This document shows, in pieces, positions 9,264 through 18,633 of a DNA stretch of 45,010 nt. A program made the translations under genes and the position numbers. Each line of letters opens with the position of its first letter. The first letter of the stretch is position 1. The notes beneath the pieces are model-generated. The model searched no databases, was not told the origin of the DNA, and saw only the letters and a program-made list of their open reading frames with translations. The stretch comes from Methylococcus sp. (lineage in GTDB: Bacteria > Pseudomonadota > Gammaproteobacteria > Methylococcales > Methylococcaceae): the NCBI GenBank assembly GCA_007280285.1, contig QYQA01000015.1, positions 1 through 45,010 of the forward strand. The letters run 5' to 3'.

Positions 9264-10249
9264 GCCTTCTGACCGCCTCTGGCATTATCCTGATCCTCGG
9301 GCTCTCAGAGGACTCCAGGATAACCCTTGATACCCCGCTGAAGATCACCGAGCCGGTGACCATTTCCCTTCGAAAAGGCGAAGGTCTTTCGGTATTGGCC
9401 GAACAGTTAAAACAACAGAAGCTTCTGGTTGAGCCTTTTTGGTTCAGGGTGTTAGTCCTCCGCTCGGGAAGTCTGCAGCGCCTGAAGTTCGGGGTTTATC
9501 GGGTGATGCCGGGGACCACACAACGAGGACTTCTAGATCTCCTCTTAAAAGGACGAACGGTTGAGACCCCGATCATGATTGCCGAGGGTCGTCGTTTTGA
9601 GGATCTAATTCAGATCTTGAAGGATCAAGAGAGTCTTCGTCATGACCTCAAAGATCAGGGGCCGATCGAGATCATGCGCGTGCTCGGTGAACCGGATGTG
9701 TATCCTGAGGGCCTGTTTTATCCAGATACCTACTACGCTTCAGAAAGCACGACGGACCTTGATATTCTTAAAAAAGCCCACAAGAAAATGAACGCGGTTC
9801 TTCAAGAGGAGTGGCAAGAGCGTGCCCCAGACCTTCCGCTGGCGTCGCCCTATGAAGCGTTGATTTTGGCGTCCATTGTTGAAAAAGAAACGGGGCATTC
9901 TGAAGAGCGGGCCGAGATTGCTGGGGTCTTTATTCGTCGACTCCTTCAGGGCATGCGTCTTCAGACGGACCCTACGGTGATCTATGGCATGGGCGAGAGT
10001 TACCATGGCAACATCCGGAAAGAGGATCTCCGCCGAGATACGCCTTACAACACCTATACCCGAAACGGTTTGCCGCCCACCCCGATCGCCCTGCCAGGGC
10101 GTGATGCTATCCATGCAGCGCTGCACCCAGCGGCCGGTAGCAGCCTCTACTTTGTGGCCAGCGGGGGAGGCCGGCATCGTTTTTCCTCGACACTCGAGGA
10201 GCATGAGCGCGCCGTGGATCAATTTCAACGACACCCCAAGACGCCATGA
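9215..10249 (+). CDS. mltG: Endolytic transglycosylase MltG (YceG)
   Basis: MltG is an inner-membrane lytic transglycosylase that cuts nascent glycan strands and helps set their length. The 344-residue protein has a short cytoplasmic N terminus, one membrane segment (~15-30), a LysM-like part (VTISLRKGEGLSVLAEQL, ~48-66) and the YceG domain with the catalytic motif ASIVEKET (219-226), RLLQGMRLQTDPTVIYG and the PYNTYTRNGLPPTPI segment. GAGGA at 9203-9207 is well placed for the ATG at 9215, and no other in-frame start gives a full membrane anchor, so the 49-base overlap with pabC is accepted. Confidence 0.95.
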   Translation: MVEYSNKKRSSLLHRLGLLTASGIILILGLSEDSRITLDTPLKITEPVTISLRKGEGLSVLAEQLKQQKLLVEPFWFRVLVLRSGSLQRLKFGVYRVMPGTTQRGLLDLLLKGRTVETPIMIAEGRRFEDLIQILKDQESLRHDLKDQGPIEIMRVLGEPDVYPEGLFYPDTYYASESTTDLDILKKAHKKMNAVLQEEWQERAPDLPLASPYEALILASIVEKETGHSEERAEIAGVFIRRLLQGMRLQTDPTVIYGMGESYHGNIRKEDLRRDTPYNTYTRNGLPPTPIALPGRDAIHAALHPAAGSSLYFVASGGGRHRFSSTLEEHERAVDQFQRHPKTP

Positions 10250-10869
10250 CAGGACAATTGATTACTCTTGAAGGTGGCGAAGGTGTTGGTAAGACCACCA
10301 ACCTCGCCTTCATTGAGCGCTACTTCGATGATCGCGGTATTCCTCTTTTAAAAACCCGAGAACCTGGAGGGACCCCTCTCGGTGAAAATATCCGTGAGTT
10401 GTTGCTTCAGGGCGATGCGATGGATCTGAAGGCGGAGCTTTTGTTGGTGTTTGCCGCCAGAGCCCAGCATGTCGCGGCGGTGATTCGACCTGCACTGAGC
10501 GTTGGGACCTGGGTTCTCTCCGATCGCTTTACCGATGCGAGCTATGCCTATCAGGGGGGGGGTCGTGGACTTTCTTTAGAGATGATTGAAACCCTCGAAC
10601 GGTGGGTACAGGACATGCTTCAGCCTGACCTTACCCTTCTTTTGGATCTTCCCGTAGAGACCGGGATGGCCAGAGCCAAGGACCGTGGCCGTCCCGACCG
10701 ATTTGAATCAGAGCAACTTGATTTTTTTGAGCGTGTCAGAGCGGCTTACGTCGGGAGGGCCAAGGCCTATCCTCAAAGGTTTCGGCGGATTGATGCTTCA
10801 CAGGCGCTGGAAACGGTGCAGGCGCAAATCAAGAGCCATCTGGATGCCTTTTTGGAGCGACAGGGCTGA
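10246..10869 (+). CDS. tmk: Thymidylate kinase
   Basis: Tmk phosphorylates dTMP to dTDP. The 207-residue protein has the P-loop LEGGEGVGKTT (8-18), the DR(E/F) region TREPGGTPLGE, DRFTDASYAYQGGGRGL, and a lid RAKDRGRPDRFE with arginines as in the E. coli-type enzyme. Its ATG overlaps the mltG stop (ATGA), and its stop shares one base with the holB ATG (TGATG). Length is normal. Confidence 0.97.
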   Translation: MTGQLITLEGGEGVGKTTNLAFIERYFDDRGIPLLKTREPGGTPLGENIRELLLQGDAMDLKAELLLVFAARAQHVAAVIRPALSVGTWVLSDRFTDASYAYQGGGRGLSLEMIETLERWVQDMLQPDLTLLLDLPVETGMARAKDRGRPDRFESEQLDFFERVRAAYVGRAKAYPQRFRRIDASQALETVQAQIKSHLDAFLERQG

Positions 10870-11888
10870 TGGCCAATACGGCGCTTTACCCCTGGCTTCA
10901 ATCCGCTTTTGATCACCTGGATGCCTTGAGGCGTGATGACCGGATTCCGGGCGCGCTGCTCATCCAGGGTGGCGAGGGGCTAGGTAAACGATCTTTAGCC
11001 CTTCATCTTGCCGCCCGGCTTCTCTGTCTCGCACCTAAAGATCCCTTGCCTTGTGGGGTCTGTCACGGTTGCCATCTCTTTAAAGCGGGGACACACCCGG
11101 ATCTCAAAATTCTCGAGCCTGAAGAGGCGGGGAAGATGATCAAGGTCGATCAGGTCCGAAAGGTGATTCAAGACCTCAGTCTCATGTCGCTTTACGATGG
11201 TTATCGGGTGATCGTGATTCATCCTGCAGACCAGATGAACCAGAATGCGGCTAACGCACTCCTTAAAACCCTTGAGGAGCCAGCGCCTAAAAACCTTATC
11301 ATTTTGGTCACCCATCGTCCTCAGCGTTTACTACCCACCATTCGAAGTCGTTGTCAGACCTTATCGATCGCACGACCCCAAAAGGATATCGCGCTTGCGT
11401 TTATCAAAGAGCATAAGGACGTGTCGGCCGCAGAGCGACTATGGAGCTGTGCGGAGGGGTCGCCCTTAAGGGCCCTTGAGATGGCTGAAAAGGGCTTATT
11501 AGAGGTTCGAGATCAACGCTTTGAAGCCTTCAGCCAGGTCCTTAAAGGTCAGGAAGATCCGGTGGCGATGGCTCAAACTTGGGCAGAAGAATCGCCCTTT
11601 GAAACCCTTGATTGGGTTTTATCGTGGCTTTTGGATCTGGTTCGACTTGGCTTATCGGATGAGGCGCCGGAACTCCTCAATGAGGATCTAGGTGAGGCCC
11701 TTAAAGACTTGATTCAGGGGCTCGACGTCATCGAACTCATTCATTACCGCGATGCCGTGTCAGGTTACCGCGCGCAGCTCGAGACCACGGCCAACCGCCA
11801 GTTGATTTTCGAAGCCGTGCTGATTGGTCTTGCCGCCCTAGGCAAGTCTCAGCGGGCAGCCCAGGGGCTCAAAGTCACCGCTATTTGA
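10869..11888 (+). CDS. holB: DNA polymerase III subunit delta'
   Basis: HolB is the stator subunit of the clamp loader. The 339-residue protein has a degenerate P-loop GGEGLGKRS (34-42, Arg at the usual Ser/Thr position), consistent with a subunit that does not hydrolyse ATP. A zinc module follows with Cys53, Cys62, Cys65 and Cys68 (LPCGVCHGC). [13 protein letters not shown] and the SRC motif in TIRSRCQ are the sensor and arginine-finger regions. It overlaps tmk by one base and its 3' end overlaps the convergent metG by 8 bases. The pilZ and tatD genes often found after holB are not here. Confidence 0.95.
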   Translation: MANTALYPWLQSAFDHLDALRRDDRIPGALLIQGGEGLGKRSLALHLAARLLCLAPKDPLPCGVCHGCHLFKAGTHPDLKILEPEEAGKMIKVDQVRKVIQDLSLMSLYDGYRVIVIHPADQMNQNAANALLKTLEEPAPKNLIILVTHRPQRLLPTIRSRCQTLSIARPQKDIALAFIKEHKDVSAAERLWSCAEGSPLRALEMAEKGLLEVRDQRFEAFSQVLKGQEDPVAMAQTWAEESPFETLDWVLSWLLDLVRLGLSDEAPELLNEDLGEALKDLIQGLDVIELIHYRDAVSGYRAQLETTANRQLIFEAVLIGLAALGKSQRAAQGLKVTAI

Positions 11889-13920
11889 TCCTCATCCCAG
11901 GCTCAGCCCCTTGGTCGGGGAACAGAATGAAGGGGCCCCCTCGATCATCGCTGGCCGCGAGCACCATGCCTTCAGAGAGACCAAACTTCATTTTTCGGGG
12001 AGCGAGATTGGCGACCATAACCGTCAGTTTGCCCTCCAGCTGCTTTGGATCATAGGCCGATTTAATCCCTGCAAAGACCGTTCGGGTCTCAGTGCCAAGA
12101 TCAAGGCTTAAGCGCAGAAGCTTTTCTGCACCCTCGACGTGATCAGCCGCCACGATTCTTACGACGCGGAGATCAATCTTGGAGAAATCATCAATCCCGA
12201 TCGTCTCTGCGATCGGGATGGTGGCCGCAACTGGCGTCCCCGATGAGGCCGCGGCCTCAAGATTGTCCCGGTTAGAGTCGATGAGTTGCTGAATTTTCTG
12301 AGGCTCCACGCGGGTCATCAGATGCTCATAGGGGAGGGTTCTTCGGGGTGAGCACTCAAGATCTGACCACTGAAAATCTCGCGCCATACCAAAGAACTCT
12401 CGGGCAACCCGCTGCGTCAACTGTGGCAAGAGAGGCGCAAGGAGAATTGACAGCGCATAAAAGCCCTGAAGGCTTCGGGTACAGATCCTTAGGAGGTCCT
12501 TTTCGGGGTTCTCCGTTTTGGCCACCTTCCAGGGGGCTTGATCGTTCACGTACTCGTTGATGCTATCGGCAATTCGCATGATCTCCCGGGTGGCCTTCGC
12601 ATAATCACGCTGCTCGTAGGCCTTTGAAATGGATACGGCACTCTCGGTGATCATCGCCATCTGAGTCTTTCCATCGGCGCTGGCCAAAAAATCGGGGTCG
12701 AGCTGACCTTCTAGATGCTTGGTCACGAAGCCTGCGGTTCGACTGGCGATATTGATGTACTTTCCAACCAGATCGGCATTCACTCTGAGAGAAAAATCCT
12801 CGAGGTTAAGATCGATGTCTTCCATGCTGCCATTGAGTTTGCAGGCATAGTAGTAGCGCAGCCACTCGGGGTTGAGGCCTTCTTTGAGATAACTCTCGGC
12901 GGTGATAAAGGTCCCTCTCGACTTGGACATCTTTTCGCCATTCACCGTGAGGAAACCGTGGGCAAAAATCTTGGTGGGCGTTCTAAAACCCGCATGTTCC
13001 AACATCGCCGGCCAGAAGAGGGCATGAAAATAGAGAATATCCTTGCCAATAAAGTGGTAAAGCTCGGTGTCGCTCCCCTGTTTCCAGTAAGCGTCAAAGT
13101 CGATTCCCTTCAATTCTGCATATTTCTTGAAGCTTCCCATGTAGCCGATTGGCGCATCGAGCCAGACATAAAAGAACTTCCCCGGAGCGCCAGGGATCTC
13201 AAATCCAAAATAGGGGGCATCACGGGAAATATCCCAATCGGCAAGCCCCGCCTCGAACCATTCCGCCATCTTATTCGCGGCTTCTGACTGCAAATGACCG
13301 GCTCGTGTCCAGGTCTTGAGGAAGTCCCCACACTGACCCAGTTTAAAGAAGTAATGCACCGATTCTTTTCGAACCGGGATGGCACCTGAGATCGCTGACA
13401 CTGGATTTAGGAGATCGGTCGGGGAATAGGTCGCACCGCAGGCCTCGCAGGAGTCGCCATATTGATCCTTGGCATGGCATCGGGGGCATTCCCCTTTAAT
13501 GAAGCGATCCGGTAGGAACATTTCCTTGAGGGGATCGAAGTATTGTTCGATTGCACGGGATTCAATGAATCCACCGTCCTTGAGGCGGCCATAGATGGTT
13601 TCTGCGAGCTCCTTGGTTTCCGGGGAGTGGGTGGAATAGTAATGATCAAAGGCCACATAAAAACCCTTGAAGTCCCGCTCATGTTCGACTTGGACGCGCT
13701 GGATCAGGGCCTCGGGGGTGATGCCTTCCTTTTCGGCCCGCAGCATGATCGGCGTGCCATGGGTGTCGTCCGCGCAGACATAGTGGCAGGTGTGCCCCTG
13801 CATTTTCTGGAATCGCGCCCAGATATCGGTCTGGATGTATTCCACCAGATGACCGAGATGGATCGGACCATTGGCATAGGGGAGGGCGCTGGTGACGAGA
13901 ATGTGGCGGGTTTGAGTCAT
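11881..13920 (-). CDS. metG: Methionyl-tRNA synthetase with C-terminal tRNA-binding domain
   Basis: MetG charges tRNA-Met. The 679-residue protein has the class I HIGH-type motif [11 protein letters not shown] near the N terminus, a zinc knuckle [19 protein letters not shown] (four Cys), [14 protein letters not shown], and KMSKS at about residue 330. The C-terminal ~105 residues (from [12 protein letters not shown]) are the EMAPII/Trbp111-like dimerisation and tRNA-binding domain, as in E. coli. A GAAGGAAG ribosome binding site precedes the ATG, and directly upstream of that is an 8-bp perfect hairpin. A 10-bp inverted repeat (12194-12219) lies inside the gene at the join between catalytic and C-terminal domains. 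Confidence 0.97.
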   Translation of the reverse strand: MTQTRHILVTSALPYANGPIHLGHLVEYIQTDIWARFQKMQGHTCHYVCADDTHGTPIMLRAEKEGITPEALIQRVQVEHERDFKGFYVAFDHYYSTHSPETKELAETIYGRLKDGGFIESRAIEQYFDPLKEMFLPDRFIKGECPRCHAKDQYGDSCEACGATYSPTDLLNPVSAISGAIPVRKESVHYFFKLGQCGDFLKTWTRAGHLQSEAANKMAEWFEAGLADWDISRDAPYFGFEIPGAPGKFFYVWLDAPIGYMGSFKKYAELKGIDFDAYWKQGSDTELYHFIGKDILYFHALFWPAMLEHAGFRTPTKIFAHGFLTVNGEKMSKSRGTFITAESYLKEGLNPEWLRYYYACKLNGSMEDIDLNLEDFSLRVNADLVGKYINIASRTAGFVTKHLEGQLDPDFLASADGKTQMAMITESAVSISKAYEQRDYAKATREIMRIADSINEYVNDQAPWKVAKTENPEKDLLRICTRSLQGFYALSILLAPLLPQLTQRVAREFFGMARDFQWSDLECSPRRTLPYEHLMTRVEPQKIQQLIDSNRDNLEAAASSGTPVAATIPIAETIGIDDFSKIDLRVVRIVAADHVEGAEKLLRLSLDLGTETRTVFAGIKSAYDPKQLEGKLTVMVANLAPRKMKFGLSEGMVLAASDDRGGPFILFPDQGAEPGMRIK
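12194..12219 (-). repeat. 10-bp inverted repeat inside metG
   Basis: ATCCCGATCG (12194-12203) and CGATCGGGAT (12210-12219) are perfect inverted copies with a 6-base loop. They encode part of the linker just before the C-terminal tRNA-binding domain. There is no T-run after the stem on either strand, so it is not a terminator. It may be chance, or a hairpin in the mRNA between domains. Confidence 0.5.
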
Positions 13921-13934
13921 CGTGGGCTTCCTTC

Positions 13935-13953
13935 ACCGCACTGAGAGTGCGGT
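13935..13953 (-). promoter_or_regulatory. Hairpin in the metG leader
   Basis: ACCGCACT (13935-13942) and AGTGCGGT (13946-13953) pair perfectly over 8 bp with a 3-base loop. In the metG mRNA this hairpin ends directly before the GAAGGAAG ribosome binding site, 14 bases from the ATG. No T-run follows on either strand. It may stabilise the transcript, affect initiation, or be an operator-like dyad. Confidence 0.5.
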
Positions 13954-13978
13954 CATAAATAGGGGGTTGTCAGGGGGT

Positions 13979-14842
13979 TCACTGGGATTCGAGTTGTCTT
14001 CTGCCGACCCAATCTTTGGCAAACTGTGAGGCGACTCGGCCGCTCCTTGAGCCCCGAAGCAACGCATAGGCGAGGGCTTCGGGTCGCGCTGCGGCGAAGT
14101 CCTTTTTAAAGCCAAGGCGTTCGAGCCAGTAATAGACGACGTCGAGATATTGCTCTTGATTAAAGGCATGAAAAGCGAGCCAGACCCCAAATCGTTCTGA
14201 GAGCGACAGTTTTTCTTCCACCGCTTCACCTTGATGCAGTTCCCCATCGATCCAGCGGGCCTTCTGATTCTCTTCAGGATACTCCGGCAAGAGATGGCGA
14301 CGATTCGATGTCGCATAAATCAGCAGGTTTTCGGGGGGTTGGGTCATGGAGCCTTCCAGAATGGCCTTGAGGGCCTTGTAGCCCGCATCATCCGCCTCAA
14401 AGGAGAGATCGTCGCAATAGAGAATGAATTTCTCCGGACGATTCTTTAGTAGGGTCTGAATGTCGGAGAGGTCTTGAAGGTCTTGTCGAGCGACCTCGAT
14501 GATTCTAAGTCCTTCATTGCCATAAGCGTTCAAAAGGGCTTGGACCAGTGACGACTTTCCGGTGCCTCGAGCGCCCCAGAGGAGCGCATTGTTGGCGGGT
14601 AACCCCTTCAAAAACTGACGGGTATTCGAAATAAGGGCAGCTTTCTGGCGGTCTATCCCTTTGAGATCCTCAAGGCCGATCGTTCTGATGGGATCAATCG
14701 GCGCGAGTGGACTTCGATGGTCTTTGCCCAGCCAGCGGAAGGCCCGGCCTGATGCGAGATCCGGGGGGCTCGGCGGGTTTGGAACCAGCTTTGCCAGTGT
14801 GGCGTTGAGCTGCCTTAATTCCAGGAGGACCTGTTCCAGCAT
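13979..14842 (-). CDS. DUF815 family AAA+ ATPase
   Basis: This is a conserved ATPase of unknown role (DUF815; COG2607-type). Of its 287 residues, the first ~60 contain a leucine-rich start (LEQVLLELRQLNATLAKLV). The P-loop is LLWGARGTGKSSLVQALL near residue 90, the Walker B segment is FILYCDDLSFE near 140, and the sensor-like LIYATSNRRHLLP near 180. The C-terminal lid contains WLAFHAFNQEQYLDVVYYWLERLG. It sits 14 bases after the RNA helicase gene stop in the same direction and 58 bases before metG. The role is not known to me; context gives no clear partner. Confidence 0.85.
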   Translation of the reverse strand: MLEQVLLELRQLNATLAKLVPNPPSPPDLASGRAFRWLGKDHRSPLAPIDPIRTIGLEDLKGIDRQKAALISNTRQFLKGLPANNALLWGARGTGKSSLVQALLNAYGNEGLRIIEVARQDLQDLSDIQTLLKNRPEKFILYCDDLSFEADDAGYKALKAILEGSMTQPPENLLIYATSNRRHLLPEYPEENQKARWIDGELHQGEAVEEKLSLSERFGVWLAFHAFNQEQYLDVVYYWLERLGFKKDFAAARPEALAYALLRGSRSGRVASQFAKDWVGRRQLESQ

Positions 14843-14856
14843 CCTGAGTCTCTCAA

Positions 14857-16689
14857 TTACTCGCTATCAGCTTTGGGTTTGGCGCGGTATTTGGACGGCG
14901 GCATGACCAATCCTTCGACCTTCTTTTTGCGAGTAGCCGGTTTCTTCTCGCCGGCCTTATCGCTTCCATAGCTTCGCTTTGGGACCGCAACCGGTTTTCG
15001 TGAGCCTGCGTCAACGGGCTGTAGGTTGATTCTCTGACCTCTAATGAAGGTTCTAGAAAGCGCCTGAAAGACCTCATTTGGGAGGCCTTGTGGTAGTTCG
15101 ACGGTGCTGTAAGTATCAAACAGTTTGATCGAACCGATTTGGCGAGCGCCGATACCACCTTCATTGGCAATGGCTCCGACAATGTCCTTGGGCATGACGC
15201 CGTGGGTACGGCCCACATCAATAGTGAACTGGCGCATATCACCTTCTGGCCGCTTGAAATCTGGGGCGTCCCGATCGCGCCGCGGCGCTTGTCGAGGTTC
15301 CGAGCGTTCGCGGCTTCGAGGCCGATCATCCTGAAAGTCGCGCGGGAAGTCTCGTGCCGGCGGTTCGGGTTCATCATTGACGGCCAAGGGGCGGTCACGG
15401 TAAAGGAGATGAGCGATAGCGGCAGCGAGGTCTGCCGCCTGGCCGACGTCTTCACTCACCATCGCATCGATGAGACCTCGATAGAATCCGAGGTCATGAT
15501 TCTCCATGGTTTCAATCAGCTGCGATTTAAACTGCTCAATGCGCTTGTCCGCGATATCCCTGAGGGTGGGCAGCCGCATTTGCTGTATCGGCTGGCGCGT
15601 GGCCCGCTCAATGGCCATCAGCATCCGCCGCTCGCGGGGCGTCACAAAGAGAATCGCGGTTCCCTTGCGTCCCGCGCGGCCGGTTCTGCCGATCCGGTGG
15701 ACATAGGTTTCCGTATCATAGGGAATGTCATAGTTGACGACGTGCGTGATCCGCTCGACATCGAGGCCGCGGGCAGCCACATCGGTTGCAATGACGATAT
15801 CGAGAGCGCCTTTCTTGAGGCGGTCGATGACCTTTTCCCGAAGGATTTGGGTCATGTCGCCATTGAGTGCGGCGGCTTCATAGCCTCTAGCCTCGAGCTT
15901 TTCCGCGAGTTCGACGGTTTCGGTCTTGGTCCTGACAAAGATGATCATGGCATCAATGTCGTCGGCGTCGAGAATGCGGGTCAGGGCTTCCAATTTCTGA
16001 AGACCTGAGACCAGCCAAAACTGTTGGTTGATGGCTTCAACGGTCGAAGTCTTACTCTGAATCCTGATTTCGGCTGGATTGTCGAGGTGGCGGTTGGCGA
16101 TCTTCTTAATCACCGCCGGCATGGTGGCCGAAAACAAGGCGGTCTGTCTGGTTTCTGGCGTGTGCTCGAGAATCCATTCCACATCCTCGATGAAGCCCAT
16201 GCGGAGCATTTCATCCGCTTCATCGAGGACCAGTGTCTTAAGATGATCGAGATTTAGGGTTTCTCGGCGAAGATGGTCCATGACGCGCCCTGGGGTGCCG
16301 ACAATCACATGGACGCCGCGAGCCAGTTGACGAAGCTGCTGACCCATCCCTTGGCCGCCGTAAACCGGCAGGATATGAAATCCCTCGATGTGCCGGGCAT
16401 AGGTCTGGAAGGCCTCGGCGACTTGGATCGCCAGTTCGCGGGTTGGCGCCAGGACCAGGGCCTGGGGCACTCTTTGTGAGACATCAATTCGGGTCAAAAT
16501 GGGCAATGCGAAAGCGGCGGTCTTGCCGGTCCCAGTCTGGGCTTGACCCAGAAGATCGCGGCCCGCGAGAAGGTGAGGAATGCTGGCCGCCTGGATGGGG
16601 GAGGGGGACTCATAGCCAATCTCACGAATGGTCTTGAGGATTGCAGGAGAAAGTTCTAAGTCATCAAACGATAGGGGGGTGTCGGTCAT
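14857..16689 (-). CDS. deaD: DEAD-box ATP-dependent RNA helicase, DeaD/CsdA type
   Basis: This RNA helicase is likely to act in ribosome assembly and mRNA decay, especially in the cold. With the start at 16689 the protein has 610 residues and begins MTDTPLSFDDLELSPAIL; an in-frame start 25 codons earlier gives a Cys/Arg-rich extension unlike the family. Motifs in order: Q motif (SPIQAASIP), AQTGTGKT, PTRELAIQ, GTPGRVMDHL, DEAD, SAT, ARGLDVERITHVVNYD and HRIGRTGRAGR. A charged Arg/Asp-rich linker is followed by a DbpA-type RNA-binding domain (~483-560, IGARQIGSIKLFDTYSTVELP) and a basic tail, the order seen in CsdA. Only a weak ribosome binding site precedes the start. Confidence 0.93.
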   Translation of the reverse strand: MTDTPLSFDDLELSPAILKTIREIGYESPSPIQAASIPHLLAGRDLLGQAQTGTGKTAAFALPILTRIDVSQRVPQALVLAPTRELAIQVAEAFQTYARHIEGFHILPVYGGQGMGQQLRQLARGVHVIVGTPGRVMDHLRRETLNLDHLKTLVLDEADEMLRMGFIEDVEWILEHTPETRQTALFSATMPAVIKKIANRHLDNPAEIRIQSKTSTVEAINQQFWLVSGLQKLEALTRILDADDIDAMIIFVRTKTETVELAEKLEARGYEAAALNGDMTQILREKVIDRLKKGALDIVIATDVAARGLDVERITHVVNYDIPYDTETYVHRIGRTGRAGRKGTAILFVTPRERRMLMAIERATRQPIQQMRLPTLRDIADKRIEQFKSQLIETMENHDLGFYRGLIDAMVSEDVGQAADLAAAIAHLLYRDRPLAVNDEPEPPARDFPRDFQDDRPRSRERSEPRQAPRRDRDAPDFKRPEGDMRQFTIDVGRTHGVMPKDIVGAIANEGGIGARQIGSIKLFDTYSTVELPQGLPNEVFQALSRTFIRGQRINLQPVDAGSRKPVAVPKRSYGSDKAGEKKPATRKKKVEGLVMPPSKYRAKPKADSE

Positions 16690-16745
16690 GGATCTTCGTG
16701 CACATTGAATACAGGACCGGTCATCCGCCACCTGGCAGGAGGACC

Positions 16746-16773
16746 GGAAAGACCTGCGAGGCATTCCCGCAGG
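16746..16773 (-). terminator. Possible terminator after ettA
   Basis: On the minus strand CCTGCG and CGCAGG pair over 6 bp around a 9-base loop, followed by TCTTTCC. It lies 13 bases beyond the ettA stop in the 97-base gap before the helicase gene. The stem is short and the T-run is only three, so this is a weak call. Confidence 0.35.
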
Positions 16774-16786
16774 CTGAGGGGTCCGC

Positions 16787-18454
16787 TCAGACCGTTAGAG
16801 GTTTGTAGCGGAGGCGATGAGGGTTATCAGCCTCGTCACCTAGGCGGCGTTTACGGTCCGCTTCATAATCGGCATAGTTGCCTTCGAACCACACCACCTT
16901 GCTGTCGCCTTCAAAGGCCAGCATATGGGTTGCGATACGGTCAAGGAACCAACGATCATGCGAAATGACGACGGCACAGCCGGGGAAATCAAGGAGGGCC
17001 TCTTCGAGCGCTCTCAGGGTCTCAACGTCAAGGTCATTGGTCGGTTCGTCTAAGAGCAGAACGTTGCCGCCACTTTTTAGAAGTTTTGCGAGATGGACCC
17101 GGTTGCGTTCACCGCCCGAAAGGTCGCCGATGCGTTTTTGTTGGTCCGAACCTTTGAAATTGAAGCGTCCGCAATAGGCGCGTGATGGCGTTTGATAGGT
17201 TCCCACCGTGATCATGTCAAGACCGTCTGAGATCTCTTCCCAGACGGTCTTATGGCCATCGAGATGATCACGGGTTTGGTCGACATGGGCGATCTTGACG
17301 GTATCACCGATGCGGATGGTTCCGGCGTCCGGAGATTCTACCCCGGCCATCATCCGAAAGAGGGTGGTTTTACCCGCTCCGTTGGGGCCGATGATGCCCA
17401 CGATCCCCCCGGGAGGCAGCCTGAAACTCAGGTCTTCGACCAGCAGTCGATCGCCAAAGGCTTTTTTGACGCTCTCGGCCTCGACCACCACATCGCCGAG
17501 GCGAGGCCCCGGTGGAATGTAGATTTCCTTGGTTTCATTGCGCGTTTGTGTTTCCTGGTTCGAGAGTTCTTCGAAGCGGGCCAGACGCGCCTTGCTTTTG
17601 GCGTGGCGTCCCTTGGGGTTTGTCCTCACCCATTCCAATTCGGCCTTCATCGCCTTCATTCGGGCGCTCTCTTGTTTTTCCTCGATCTCGAGGCGCTTTT
17701 CCTTCTGTTCCAGCCAGGTCGAGTAGTTGCCTTCCCAAGGAATGCCATAGCCTCGATCGAGCTCAAGGATCCAGCCGGCCACATTGTCGAGGAAGTAGCG
17801 ATCATGGGTGACGGCGATGACCGTCCCCGGGAAATCATGAAGGAAGCGTTCAAGCCAACCGACCGACTCGGCATCCAGGTGGTTGGTCGGTTCATCCAGC
17901 AGGAGCATGTCGGGACTCGAGAGGAGCAGACGACACAGGGCGACGCGTCGTTTCTCACCGCCTGACAGTTTGGTGACATCGGCATCCCAGTCTGGCAGCC
18001 GAAGGGCATCGGCCGCCATTTCAAGGGTCCGCTCAAGATTGTGGCCATCGCTGGCCTGAAGGATGCTTTCTAGTCGACCCTGTTCGGCGGCTAAGGCATC
18101 AAAATCGGCGTCGGCCTCGGCGTAGGCGGCATACACTTCATCCAGTCGTTTGTGGGCGTCTTTAATATGGGAGAGCGCCTCCTCGACGTTTTCGCGGACA
18201 TTTTTGTTGGGGTCTAGCTGGGGTTCCTGGGGAAGATAACCGATATTGATATCGGACTGTGCCCGCGCTTCCCCATTGAATTCGGTATCAACACCCGCCA
18301 TGATTTTTAGCAGGGTGGATTTTCCTGAGCCGTTGAGGCCGAGGACGCCAATCTTGGCGCCGGGGTAGAAAGACAGGGAAATATCTCGCAGAATCTCGCG
18401 TTTGGGTGGGACCACCTTGCCCACGCGGTTCATGGTATAAACGTATTGAGCCAT
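16787..18454 (-). CDS. ettA: Energy-dependent translational throttle protein EttA (ABC-F)
   Basis: EttA is a soluble ABC-F ATPase that binds the ribosomal E site and gates the first elongation steps according to the ATP/ADP ratio. Starting at 18454 the protein has 555 residues, the E. coli length, and begins [20 protein letters not shown]; the frame extends 12 codons further but with no homology. It has two ABC cassettes (GLNGSGKS / [12 protein letters not shown] and GPNGAGKT / [12 protein letters not shown]). Between them is the charged P-site tRNA-interaction linker ([16 protein letters not shown]...[19 protein letters not shown]). The C terminus [12 protein letters not shown] is typical. 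Upstream on the minus strand are an extended -10 TGGGATAAT (18545-18553) and a GC hairpin (18501-18513). Confidence 0.96.
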   Translation of the reverse strand: MAQYVYTMNRVGKVVPPKREILRDISLSFYPGAKIGVLGLNGSGKSTLLKIMAGVDTEFNGEARAQSDINIGYLPQEPQLDPNKNVRENVEEALSHIKDAHKRLDEVYAAYAEADADFDALAAEQGRLESILQASDGHNLERTLEMAADALRLPDWDADVTKLSGGEKRRVALCRLLLSSPDMLLLDEPTNHLDAESVGWLERFLHDFPGTVIAVTHDRYFLDNVAGWILELDRGYGIPWEGNYSTWLEQKEKRLEIEEKQESARMKAMKAELEWVRTNPKGRHAKSKARLARFEELSNQETQTRNETKEIYIPPGPRLGDVVVEAESVKKAFGDRLLVEDLSFRLPPGGIVGIIGPNGAGKTTLFRMMAGVESPDAGTIRIGDTVKIAHVDQTRDHLDGHKTVWEEISDGLDMITVGTYQTPSRAYCGRFNFKGSDQQKRIGDLSGGERNRVHLAKLLKSGGNVLLLDEPTNDLDVETLRALEEALLDFPGCAVVISHDRWFLDRIATHMLAFEGDSKVVWFEGNYADYEADRKRRLGDEADNPHRLRYKPLTV

Positions 18455-18633
18455 CTCTTTATGAGCACAGGAAAGCGAAGTGAAGGCCATGTTCCATCCA
18501 CGCCCCGCGGGCGGCTGGGGTTAGAAAATGACGTATAACATCTGATTATCCCACATCCTGGGCTTTGGTATGGAACTGTTTTGGCGGTTATTCGCAGGAT
18601 GAGCACTAAAGGGGTCAATGGCAGGGCCAGGAC

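Noticed and set aside
16690-16764. 25-codon N-terminal extension of the DeaD helicase
   Set aside because: The extension is Arg/Cys/Ser-rich and unlike DeaD; the family start is MTDTPLSFDDLELS at 16689.
18455-18490. 12-codon N-terminal extension of EttA
   Set aside because: E. coli EttA begins at the Met corresponding to 18454 and the extension has no similarity to the family.
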